A DNA stretch of 15,363 nucleotides, taken from assembly GCA_943325485.2 (NCBI GenBank), contig CALPPP020000013.1:1-15363 (forward strand), in the 5' to 3' direction. Below, one piece after another: positions 1 through 7,879 of the stretch. The translations under genes were made by a program, and so were the position numbers. The notes under the pieces are model-generated. The model made no database searches and was not told the origin of the DNA. It saw nothing but the letters and a program-made list of their open reading frames with translations. Source of the stretch: Rickettsia typhi. Its GTDB lineage: Bacteria > Pseudomonadota > Gammaproteobacteria > Burkholderiales > Burkholderiaceae_C. The number at the start of each line of letters is the position of its first letter. Within the stretch, counting starts at the first letter, position 1.

Positions 1-6
1 AACTTT

Positions 7-440
7 CGTCATTGCGAAGCCCGAAGGGCTGAAGCAATCTATCGGCGAGCGCTGCAGGCTCGGCCTCGCCTCCATGCTGACACAACGTCGGCTTCGGCCG
101 ACCCACAACACTCGCCTGGCGAAACAGTCACTGTGAAAAGCTGTCATTCCGATTAACTGTCATTGCGGTGAGCTGTCATTGCGAGGAGCGTAGCGACGAA
201 GCAAACTGACGAAGTAATCTCTCAGTCTTGTCTATAGAAGTTAAGTAATTAGGCGGATTGTTATTGCTTGCTTAGCTAGTTTGCTTCGTCGCTGCGCTCC
301 TCGCAATGACGCTATATGCATAAGTGGGCGTAGGCGCAGGTCGGCCGAAGCCGACGTTGTGCCAGCATGGAGGCGAGGCCGAGCCTGCGATATGCGCCGT
401 GGGGGTAGATTGCTTCAGCCCTACGGGCTTCGCAATGACG
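7..440. repeat. Long nested inverted repeat, outer arms 7-103 and 339-440
   Basis: The reverse complement of 339-440 matches 7-103 almost base for base over about 100 bp, with a short divergent block of unequal length near 42-51. Each arm starts at its outer end with GTCATTGCGAAGCCC and carries the same 'CTCGGCCTCGCCTCCATGCTG' and 'CGTCGGCTTCGGCCGACC' blocks. The element encloses a second inverted repeat (175-310) and partial GTCATT copies around 143-180. It fills the 442 bp before the first gene and ends 2 bp from the stop codon of the acyl-CoA dehydrogenase. No convincing protein is coded here; a reading frame beginning at 281 runs antisense through the dehydrogenase. Palindromes of this kind are dispersed in many proteobacterial genomes, so a non-autonomous repeat or REP/MITE-like cluster is the likeliest nature. 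A role in terminating or stabilising the dehydrogenase mRNA is possible but unproven. Confidence 0.85.
175..310. repeat. Inner inverted repeat, 33-bp arms 175-207 and 278-310
   Basis: The arm GTCATTGCGAGGAGCGTAGC.. at 175-207 is the reverse complement of 278-310 with one mismatch in 33 bases. A 70-bp A+T-rich centre (208-277) separates the arms. It lies inside the larger inverted repeat 7-440, so the structure could fold as nested hairpins or a cruciform. Its sequence family ('GAGGAGCGxAGCGACGAAGC') differs from the outer arms, which suggests one repeat inserted inside another or a two-family composite. Confidence 0.85.
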
Positions 441-442
441 GA

Positions 443-1597
443 TCACTTAACAAAGCTACGAGCAATCACCTCTTTCATGATCTCGTTGGTGCCGCCATAA
501 ATGCGCTGCACCCGTGCATCGGCATAAGCACGGGTAATGGGGTACTCCCACATAAAGCCGTTGCCGCCGTGCAGCTGCACACAAGCGTCCATCACCTTGC
601 ATTGCAAATCGGTACACCAGTACTTGGCCATGCTGGCGGTGACGGTGTCGAGCTTGTCTTGCAGCAAGAGCTCGGTGCATTTGTCCACAAAAACCTGCGC
701 AATTTGCACCTCGGTGTGCAACTCAGCCAAGGTAAAGCGGGTGTGTTGAAACGCCGCCACGGCTTGGCCAAACACTTGGCGTTGCAAGACATAGTCCAAG
801 GTCCAGCCAATAGCTGCTTGCGAAGCGGCCACTGCGCCAATGGCAATTTGCAAACGCTCCCAAGGCAGCTGCTCCATCAAGCAAATAAAGCCCTTGTTGA
901 GCATGGCCTCGCCACCCAACAAGGCGTCAGCGGGTAAACGCACATTGTCGAAAAACAATTCGCAGGTGTCTTGTGCTTTGAGGCCGAGTTTTTTCAGGGG
1001 CTTGCCCTTGGTAAAGCCCGCTGTACCAGCCTCCAGCAAAAACAGACTGGTGCCTTTGCCACCTGCGGCGGGGTTGGTTTTGGCAACCACGATCACCAAG
1101 TCCGAGTGCCAGCCGTTGGTGATGTAAGTTTTACTGCCATTGAGCACATACGACCCATCCGCTTGAACCAAGGCGGTGGTTTGGATACCTTGCAAATCGC
1201 TGCCCGCCGCGGGTTCGGTCATGGCAATCGCACCCACCATGGCGCCGCTGGCCATGGCCGGCAAATAGCGCTGCTTTTGTGCCTCGGTACCGTAATGCTG
1301 TAGATAAGGCGCCACGATTTCGGTATGCAAGCCAAAGCCTATGCCACTGAAACCTGCAGCGCTCAGTTCTTCCATCTGAATGATGGAATACAGCTTGTCG
1401 GCTGCAAAACCGCCATGGTCCTCGGCTTGGGTCATGCACAAAAAACCCAAAGCACCTGCTTTGGCCCACACGGCTTTGTCCACATAGCCTTGCTCTTCCC
1501 ATGCAGCATGGAAGGGCGCAATTTCTTCTGCCATGAAGCGGCGGAAACTGTCGCGAAAGGCCTGATGGTCAGGACTGAAAAGTGTGCGTTCTATCAT
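443..1597 (-). CDS. Acyl-CoA dehydrogenase, long-chain (LCAD)-like
   Basis: A 384-residue FAD-dependent acyl-CoA dehydrogenase that should catalyse alpha,beta-desaturation of an acyl-CoA in the cytoplasm and pass electrons to ETF. The N-terminal helical domain is followed by the FAD/substrate signature AMTEPAAGSDLQ (near residue 126) and the C-terminal signature QLHGGNGFMWEYPITRAYAD..RIYGGTNEIMKE. At the place where SCAD/MCAD carry their catalytic Glu ('YEGT') this protein has Gly ('YGGT'), as LCAD and isovaleryl-CoA dehydrogenase types do. The Glu in QLPWERL (about residue 247) fits the LCAD catalytic base. A TTG start 12 bp upstream (1609) is possible. The ATG at 1597 is preferred because GGAG lies 6 nt before it and would overlap the TTG. 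The gene diverges from the lactate permease, and the acyl substrate cannot be read from context. Confidence 0.93.
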   Translation of the reverse strand: MIERTLFSPDHQAFRDSFRRFMAEEIAPFHAAWEEQGYVDKAVWAKAGALGFLCMTQAEDHGGFAADKLYSIIQMEELSAAGFSGIGFGLHTEIVAPYLQHYGTEAQKQRYLPAMASGAMVGAIAMTEPAAGSDLQGIQTTALVQADGSYVLNGSKTYITNGWHSDLVIVVAKTNPAAGGKGTSLFLLEAGTAGFTKGKPLKKLGLKAQDTCELFFDNVRLPADALLGGEAMLNKGFICLMEQLPWERLQIAIGAVAASQAAIGWTLDYVLQRQVFGQAVAAFQHTRFTLAELHTEVQIAQVFVDKCTELLLQDKLDTVTASMAKYWCTDLQCKVMDACVQLHGGNGFMWEYPITRAYADARVQRIYGGTNEIMKEVIARSFVK

Positions 1598-1646
1598 GCG
1601 TGTCTCCAAAGAATAACGAGAGGGAAAACCCTCGAGCGTATCTTCC

Positions 1647-1652
1647 TATAAT
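1647..1652 (+). promoter_or_regulatory. Candidate -10 box of the lactate permease
   Basis: A perfect TATAAT lies 31 bp before the permease ATG, in the 85-bp gap between divergent genes. No good -35 hexamer exists at 16-18 bp (1624-1629 reads GAAAAC). If real, the promoter probably needs an activator. The ribosome site GGAG is at 1671-1674, 8 nt before the ATG. Confidence 0.4.
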
Positions 1653-1682
1653 TTTTGATTTACCTGCTTCGGAGACTACACC

Positions 1683-3344
<1,662 letters not shown>

Positions 3345-3368
3345 TTTTTAACCTTTGGGAGCGTTGCA

Positions 3369-3758
3369 ATGAAAGCTTCAACCTTGTTGGTGTGCCTTAT
3401 TGGCGCCAGTGTGATGGGCTTGGTTTCTGCCCAAAAGCCGGGCTTTACACGCGTGGCTTTGCAGTCGCATGAGCTGAGCGTGCCGGGGCGCATGGGGGTA
3501 CAAGCCCGTGCTGAATTCGACCCTGGCATCTTTGCCGGACGCCATACCCACCCTGGCGAAGAGCTGGGCTATGTGTTGGAGGGCGAATTCGAAATCCGCG
3601 TTGACGGACAAGAGCCCAAAACAGTGAAAACTGGAGACGCCTTCATGGTTCCTGCCAACACCATCCACGATGCGCTCAACACTGGCAGCACCAAGGGCAA
3701 AATTTTGGCGACCTACTTTGTGGAAAAAGGCAAGCCGGTCGCGACTTTCGTTAACTGA
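3369..3758 (+). CDS. Exported single-domain cupin
   Basis: A 129-residue protein with an N-terminal signal peptide (hydrophobic 5-19, likely cut after VSA at residue 21) and one cupin_2 barrel. Cupin motif 1 reads GRHTHPGEELGYVLEGE, offering H59, H61 and E65. Motif 2 reads GDAFMVPANTIHDALN, offering H100. All four usual metal ligands are present, so a metal-bound periplasmic protein is likely. Whether it is an enzyme or a binding protein cannot be told. GGGAG lies 7 nt before the ATG. It follows the lactate permease by 24 bp, suggesting co-transcription. Its stop is 4 bp from the convergent adhesin-E gene, with no terminator between them. Confidence 0.85.
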   Translation: MKASTLLVCLIGASVMGLVSAQKPGFTRVALQSHELSVPGRMGVQARAEFDPGIFAGRHTHPGEELGYVLEGEFEIRVDGQEPKTVKTGDAFMVPANTIHDALNTGSTKGKILATYFVEKGKPVATFVN

Positions 3759-3762
3759 AGGT

Positions 3763-4134
3763 TTACAAAGAACAGATGTATTTGTACATGGCTTGGCTGC
3801 TTTGGTCGCCGCCAATGGCTACCCAGTCACTGGGTTGGTAAGCTTCATCTGACTTTTGGCCAGTTGCCATGGGCCCAGGGTAAGCCGCCACCTGCATATT
3901 GCGTTGGCGGCTTTCTTGGCAGTCGTATTGCCACACACCGCGGTAAGACATGTCGCCTTGCTTGTCGGCTTGCTTGAGGTTTTGGATATGCCAAAACATG
4001 CGCAAATTGCCATTTTTCTTGATATTGGGGTCAACAAACAAGCCCGTGCCATACTCGTTTTCGCTCACCAAGACCCATTCGGCCATGGCAGAGAAACTGG
4101 CCAACAGACACAAAGCTGCGATGATTTTTTTCAT
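3763..4134 (-). CDS. Surface-adhesin E family protein
   Basis: A 123-residue exported protein. The signal peptide MKKIIAALCLLASFSAMA is followed by EW. The mature part has the pattern of the small surface-adhesin E (Haemophilus protein E-like) domain common in Burkholderiales: WVLVSEN..G..LFVDP near the start, a FWHIQNLK strand, YRGVWQYDCQ, and a C-terminal W..I....QAMYKYICSL. Two cysteines (YDC and YIC) could form a disulphide. AAGG lies about 6 nt before the ATG. It sits alone between a convergent cupin and a divergent lipoprotein gene. The adhesin name is inherited from the family; binding activity here is unknown. Confidence 0.75.
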   Translation of the reverse strand: MKKIIAALCLLASFSAMAEWVLVSENEYGTGLFVDPNIKKNGNLRMFWHIQNLKQADKQGDMSYRGVWQYDCQESRQRNMQVAAYPGPMATGQKSDEAYQPSDWVAIGGDQSSQAMYKYICSL

Positions 4135-4230
4135 GGAATACCTTCAATGGGTGAGATGCGAAATTCAATCTCATTCTAAAAACACAACAATGGCTTGAAA
4201 TACCCCTAAAGAATTAAGGTTTCATCAAGC

Positions 4231-4257
4231 TCAAGTTTTGCCCACAAATTCCGAGAA
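4231..4257 (+). promoter_or_regulatory. Sigma-28 (FliA)-like promoter before the lipoprotein-ParA unit
   Basis: TCAAGTTT (4231-4238), an 11-bp spacer and TCCGAGAA (4250-4257) match the sigma-28 consensus TAAAGTTT-N11-GCCGATAA at 7/8 and 6/8 positions with the exact spacer. It would start transcription near 4263-4267, leaving a leader of about 35 nt to the ATG at 4299. No comparable sigma-70 promoter was seen in this 164-bp gap. The consensus is from enteric bacteria, so the functional claim is an inference. Confidence 0.5.
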
Positions 4258-4298
4258 TAGAACACCCTCTCACGGATATTTCCCATCAGGATTGCTGT

Positions 4299-4988
4299 AT
4301 GAAAAGACTATTGACCCTTTGGCCCGCCTTGTTTTTGCTTGGTTTGGTGGCCTGTGCCGTCAACGGGCCAGTGGCCTCTCCCTTGGCACCCAGCCCGCAT
4401 CAGGTGATCTTGGGTTCGAACAGCTTTGGTTTTCCACAAAACAAACTCACTGTGCTGGGCTCAACACAAGGCCAAACCTTTGAGACGCGTCACAGCCTTT
4501 TGCGCCACGACAACTGCGCCAAAGGCAGCATGGACATCATTGAACTGTCAGGCACCATCGACCCTGCCAGTTTGCAAAGTTTGCAAGCGCATATGCACAA
4601 TTTATCGCAGTGCATCAACCGCCAAGGCCAGCGTGTGCCGCCACAGGTCTACCTCAACTCCAACGGTGGCAAACCGCTCTTGGGCATCGAATTGGGTCAA
4701 ATTTTGGCTCGCTATGGCGCTGAAGCCGTGGTGACAGAGGGCCAACTCTGCTCCGGCGCCTGTGCAGTGGGTTTTCTCACTGCAAGGCAACGCAGCGTCA
4801 AATCCAATGGCCGTGTGGTGCTGTACTTCAACGGTCCCAAAAACAATGGCTTTGATTGCGCTCGATCCAACGATATGATGCCGCTCCAAAACCATTTCTT
4901 GGTATCCGCAGGACGCACAGGGGGAACCGCTTTGTACAACCAAGCATTGACTTATTGCAACAGCGACAGGGGCTGGGAGATTTCCTGA
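4299..4988 (+). CDS. Lipoprotein with ClpP/COG3904-like serine-hydrolase-type core
   Basis: A 229-residue envelope protein. A lipoprotein signal ends in the lipobox LVAC (C19). The core reads IELSGTID (81-88), PPQVYLNSNGG (114-124) and EGQLCSGACAVGFLTARQR (147-165), then NGRVVLYFNGP. This follows the order of ClpP/SppA-like folds: an oxyanion-type NSxGG turn, a nucleophile Ser in GxxCSGAC (S152 here), then a strand. Where ClpP has its catalytic His (VMIHQP), this protein reads VVLYFNGP with no His, so peptidase activity is doubtful. Five or more cysteines suggest disulphides in the periplasm. AGGA lies 7 nt before the start. The stop is 1 bp from the ParA-type gene, so the two are co-transcribed and probably translationally coupled. 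The family is recognised only at fold level and the function is unknown. Confidence 0.7.
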   Translation: MKRLLTLWPALFLLGLVACAVNGPVASPLAPSPHQVILGSNSFGFPQNKLTVLGSTQGQTFETRHSLLRHDNCAKGSMDIIELSGTIDPASLQSLQAHMHNLSQCINRQGQRVPPQVYLNSNGGKPLLGIELGQILARYGAEAVVTEGQLCSGACAVGFLTARQRSVKSNGRVVLYFNGPKNNGFDCARSNDMMPLQNHFLVSAGRTGGTALYNQALTYCNSDRGWEIS

Positions 4989-4989
4989 T

Positions 4990-5616
4990 ATGCCGGTGAT
5001 TGTCATCGCCAACCCCAAAGGCGGGGCTGGCAAATCCACTTTATCCACCAACGTCGCGGGCTACTTTGCTTCGCTGGGTCACGCCGTCATGTTGGGCGAC
5101 GCGGATGTGCAGCAGTCTTCACGGCTGTGGCTCAGTCTGCGCCCCGACACCGTCAACCGCATCACGACTTGGGAAATGCAAGCTGATTTGGTGCTGACCG
5201 CCAAACCACCACGCGGCACCACCCATGTGGTGATCGATACCCCTGGGGGCTTGGACGGCTGGCGCTTCAAAGAGGTGCTGAGTCGGGCCGACAAAATCAT
5301 GGTGCCCATCATGCCCAGTATTTTCGATATGTACGCCGCGCAAACTTTCCTCACCAAGCTGCGGGAAATCACCTTCAACACCCGTACCAAAGTGGGCGTG
5401 GTGGGCATGCGTGTCGATGAGCGCACTTTGGCAGCCAACAAACTGCGCCAGTTCATGGACACGCTAGATCTTCCCATCGTGGGCTACTTGCGTGACACCC
5501 AGCACTATTTGCATTTGGCCGCCCACGGCCTGAGCATGTTTGACATCACCCCCAGCAAGGTGGAGAAAGACTTGCTGCAATGGCGACCTATGTGTCAGTG
5601 GTTACAGGATCCCTGA
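4990..5616 (+). CDS. Orphan ParA/MinD-family ATPase
   Basis: A 208-residue cytoplasmic P-loop ATPase with the deviant Walker A KGGAGKST (10-17, signature Lys K10), the A' motif GDADVQQS (36-43, DVQ instead of the usual DPQ) and Walker B HVVIDTPGG (79-87). The length fits short ParA-like proteins that position plasmids, chemotaxis arrays or other cargo by ATP-driven dimerisation on DNA or membrane. No N-terminal HTH is present and no parB follows, so plasmid or chromosome partition is unlikely. The start is 1 bp after the lipoprotein stop, with GGGAG 10 nt upstream inside that gene. The tight link to a lipoprotein and a sigma-28-like promoter hints at envelope or motility-related positioning, which is inference. 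The closest lookalikes are VirC1-type ATPases. Confidence 0.85.
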   Translation: MPVIVIANPKGGAGKSTLSTNVAGYFASLGHAVMLGDADVQQSSRLWLSLRPDTVNRITTWEMQADLVLTAKPPRGTTHVVIDTPGGLDGWRFKEVLSRADKIMVPIMPSIFDMYAAQTFLTKLREITFNTRTKVGVVGMRVDERTLAANKLRQFMDTLDLPIVGYLRDTQHYLHLAAHGLSMFDITPSKVEKDLLQWRPMCQWLQDP

Positions 5617-5695
5617 GGGTTTATTTCTGTCAATCCATCACAAATAGTTTTCGGGGAGCAAGCACAGATAGTTGCTGAAATTTACCCATCAAGTT

Positions 5696-6127
5696 TCATT
5701 CTGGCCTGGGATCGAAATAACGAACAACAGAGGGGCCGGTGACATAGGGCGCAACCACTGGACCAAAGCCAGAGGTTTTTCTCCATTCGCGGTATTTTTC
5801 GTTAAGCGCCCTGCTTTTCCATTTTTCCAAAATCAAGACAGTATCACTACCTTGCTCTGAGTAAAGTTCCAAGCTGATCAGTCCCTCGAACCGTCTTGTT
5901 TCCTTAAGGGCGTTTTCCAAAACCTCTTTGCTAAGTGGTTCAACTTTCCCGGGCTTCAAGTTCAATTGAACAGTGACCAAAACAAAACTGTCTGTTGTTT
6001 GAGCTGAAGCTAATGGAGAAAGTACTGACATTGCAGAACCGATGCTGACTGCAGATGCCGCTTGAAGAAAATTTCTTCTTGCATCCCCCAAGGATTGCAA
6101 TTGTTTTGATTTAGTCTGTGCATTCAT
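5696..6127 (-). CDS. Tat-exported ABM-domain (quinol monooxygenase-like) protein
   Basis: A 143-residue protein. A twin-arginine signal, ARRNFLQAAS (16-25), precedes a hydrophobic stretch and a probable cut after ASA (residue 42). The mature part is one antibiotic-biosynthesis-monooxygenase/YgiN-like ferredoxin fold: FVLVTVQLNLKPGK, then a helix (EVLENALKETRR), FEGLISLELYSE and TVLILEKWKSRALNEKY. Such dimeric proteins oxidise quinols or bind haem-like compounds, but Tat export of one is less usual. AAGGGA lies 7 nt before the ATG. It lies 121 bp downstream of the GlxA-type regulator on the same strand, with its own likely promoter region containing an inverted repeat (6164-6193). The actual substrate is unknown. 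Confidence 0.78.
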   Translation of the reverse strand: MNAQTKSKQLQSLGDARRNFLQAASAVSIGSAMSVLSPLASAQTTDSFVLVTVQLNLKPGKVEPLSKEVLENALKETRRFEGLISLELYSEQGSDTVLILEKWKSRALNEKYREWRKTSGFGPVVAPYVTGPSVVRYFDPRPE

Positions 6128-6163
6128 TTTTTATTCCCTTGTTAATCAAGTACCATCAATAAA

Positions 6164-6193
6164 CCCAACATTCATAAATGTATAAAGGTTGGG
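6164..6193. promoter_or_regulatory. Inverted repeat upstream of the ABM gene
   Basis: CCCAAC (6164-6169) and GTTGGG (6188-6193) form 6-bp arms. An inner CATT/AATG pair lies between them. It sits 37 bp upstream of the ABM start in an A+T-rich gap and could be an operator. No T tract follows on either strand, so it does not look like a terminator. Confidence 0.3.
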
Positions 6194-6248
6194 GTAATCA
6201 GTAAAGTCTCTTAAGTAATTATTTAGATCTACTTAACAAAGCCAAGGG

Positions 6249-7211
6249 TTACCTCCAGAACTGCTTTCGCCACTCAGATGGTGCGATGCCAAATTGCCGC
6301 CTGAAATGCAATCGAAGTGACTCAGGGGACCCAAATCCAGTTTGTTCAGCTACAACTTCTATAGATCCACTGGTTGATTCTAAAAGTCGCTGGGCATAGG
6401 CCAAGCGTTCAACCAATACCCAGGACACAAAACCCATACCCGTAAGCAGTTTGAACTGGCGGGTAAAGGTTCGCCTACTCATCAATGCTCGCTCAGCCAG
6501 CGCATCCACCGAGTGCGATAAATGCAGGTTCTCACGAATCCAGTCAAATAGATCCGATAGACGTGAATCCGCCAACGTTTTTGGAATCGGCTGCTCTATA
6601 AATTGAGCCTGTCCACCCTGGCGGTGCGGGGGAACCACCAAGCGCCTTGCCACACTATTGGCCACTTGCGATCCGTGCATTTGGCGCAATAGGTAAAGAC
6701 AACAGTCAATTCCCGCCGCAGTGCCGGCAGAGGTAACGATGCCGTGATCCTCAACATAGAGGACATCGGCGTCAAGTAAGACTTCAGGATACCGCTTTGC
6801 AAAGTCTTGCGCAAAAGCCCAGTGCGTCGTTGCAGTTCGTCCTTGTAATAAACCAGCTTCAGCAAGTACAAATGCACCCAAGCACAAACCAACGATCTTT
6901 GCACCACGCGCATAAGCAGCATTCAAAGCCCTCAACAATGCAGCTGGCGGTTTTTCAGCTGGGTCTCTCCAACTTGGAACAATAATGATGTCAGCTTTTT
7001 TCAGTGCTGACAGACCGTAATGCACGGCAATGTCAAAACCTCCGGATGTATGAAGCTTGCCTGACTCAGCAGAACAAACTTTGAAATCGAATGTTGGGCA
7101 GCCAGGGTGGCTCTCACCAAATACAACGCACGGGCCAGCCAAATGAAATGGACTGATTCGATCAAACGCAATCACGGCGATCGACGAAGGCATTGATTTC
7201 TGTAAAGGCAT
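6249..7211 (-). CDS. ftrA: GlxA/FtrA-family AraC-type transcriptional regulator
   Basis: A 320-residue, two-domain cytoplasmic regulator of the usual length. Residues about 10-195 are a DJ-1/PfpI-like domain: VPSWRDPAEKPP, the nucleophile-elbow sequence GLCLGAFVLAEAG (C110), TATTHW and the FtrA-typical TSAGTAAGIDCCLYLLR and VARRLVVPPHRQGGQAQF. Residues about 220-317 are an AraC double helix-turn-helix (LSHSVDALAERALMSRRTFTRQFKLLTG..., then VAEQTGFGSPESLRLHFRRQFG). The sensory domain probably binds a small molecule rather than acting as a protease. The start is uncertain: no strong ribosome site precedes the first ATG, and Met7 is an alternative. It diverges from the HD gene across 99 bp and precedes the ABM gene, so those two are its likeliest targets. 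The ftrA symbol rests on overall pattern recognition. Confidence 0.88.
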   Translation of the reverse strand: MPLQKSMPSSIAVIAFDRISPFHLAGPCVVFGESHPGCPTFDFKVCSAESGKLHTSGGFDIAVHYGLSALKKADIIIVPSWRDPAEKPPAALLRALNAAYARGAKIVGLCLGAFVLAEAGLLQGRTATTHWAFAQDFAKRYPEVLLDADVLYVEDHGIVTSAGTAAGIDCCLYLLRQMHGSQVANSVARRLVVPPHRQGGQAQFIEQPIPKTLADSRLSDLFDWIRENLHLSHSVDALAERALMSRRTFTRQFKLLTGMGFVSWVLVERLAYAQRLLESTSGSIEVVAEQTGFGSPESLRLHFRRQFGIAPSEWRKQFWR

Positions 7212-7310
7212 ATTGGCTTAATCTTACCGAACAATGGCTTATGCGCCACTGCCCAGCGATAGCACCAAGCAACAAAATAACCCATTAAGAATTAACTAAG
7301 TAGGTGCACC

Positions 7311-7871
7311 ATGACAAACGATCTAACGATTTATCCAACGCTTCCCCTTGTTGAAGAAATCCTGCTGCCATGGCAAGAACGCATTGGCGTTGATTTCAAT
7401 GGCTATAAAAACCATGTCTATCGCATGCTGCACTGTTGCTTTGCATTAGCCACATGCAGCGAGGAGGACCGCCTCAAACTCATGATTGCAGCCTGCCACC
7501 ATGACATAGGACTATGGTCTGACCATACGGTTGATTATTTGCCACCTTCGATAAGGGAAGCGGTAACCTATCTCGAAGCCAATCAAATGAATCATTGGGT
7601 GGAAGAGATTACGTTACTCATAGATCTTCACCATAAACTTCGAGCAATCAAGGGAGAAGTCGCTGAAAAATACCCTCTACTAGAAGTCTTTAGACGAGCT
7701 GATCTGGCTGACTTTTCACTCGGCCTGGTTCTTGGCGGCGTACCCGGAGAATTCTTTGGAAATGTAAAGCAACGATTTCCTAATGCTGGTTTCCATAAGA
7801 TGCTGATGAAAGCAGCAGCAGGATGGTTCGCTAAGCATCCCTTATCCCCGCCACCATTTTTAAAGTGGTAA
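7311..7871 (+). CDS. HD-domain metal-dependent phosphohydrolase
   Basis: A 186-residue cytoplasmic protein with an HD-type ligand set: H35 (KNHVYRML), H64-D65 (CHHDIGLWSD), H107 or H108 (DLHHKLR) and D131 or D134 (RRADLADFS). This matches the H...HD...H/D pattern of metal-dependent phosphohydrolases acting on nucleotides or other phosphomonoesters or diesters. There is no GYP or synthetase motif and no partner domain. AGGTG lies a few bases before the ATG. It diverges from the ftrA-like gene and converges on the DctQM gene, with only 8 bp between stop codons and no clear terminator. Substrate unknown. Confidence 0.75.
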   Translation: MTNDLTIYPTLPLVEEILLPWQERIGVDFNGYKNHVYRMLHCCFALATCSEEDRLKLMIAACHHDIGLWSDHTVDYLPPSIREAVTYLEANQMNHWVEEITLLIDLHHKLRAIKGEVAEKYPLLEVFRRADLADFSLGLVLGGVPGEFFGNVKQRFPNAGFHKMLMKAAAGWFAKHPLSPPPFLKW

Positions 7872-7879
7872 CAAGGGGT

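Noticed and set aside
1..440. CRISPR array or insertion sequence at the left edge
   Set aside because: The repeats are inverted and nested rather than regularly spaced direct repeats, and no transposase frame is present.
281..937. 218-codon plus-strand open frame across the repeat and the acyl-CoA dehydrogenase
   Set aside because: It begins inside the palindromic repeat and runs antisense to a strongly supported gene; the protein has no recognisable domain.
3378..3815. Minus-strand open frame of 145 codons opposite the cupin gene
   Set aside because: The cupin frame has a signal peptide, metal-ligand motifs and a ribosome site; this one has none.
4990..5616. Plasmid-type partition locus or replication origin
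   Set aside because: There is no parB, no iteron or parS-like repeats and no rep gene; the ATPase is coupled to a lipoprotein instead.
6211..6236. TTAAGTA/TACTTAA inverted repeat after the GlxA-type gene
   Set aside because: The A+T-only stem is weak and no T tract follows on the minus strand, so it is not a convincing terminator.
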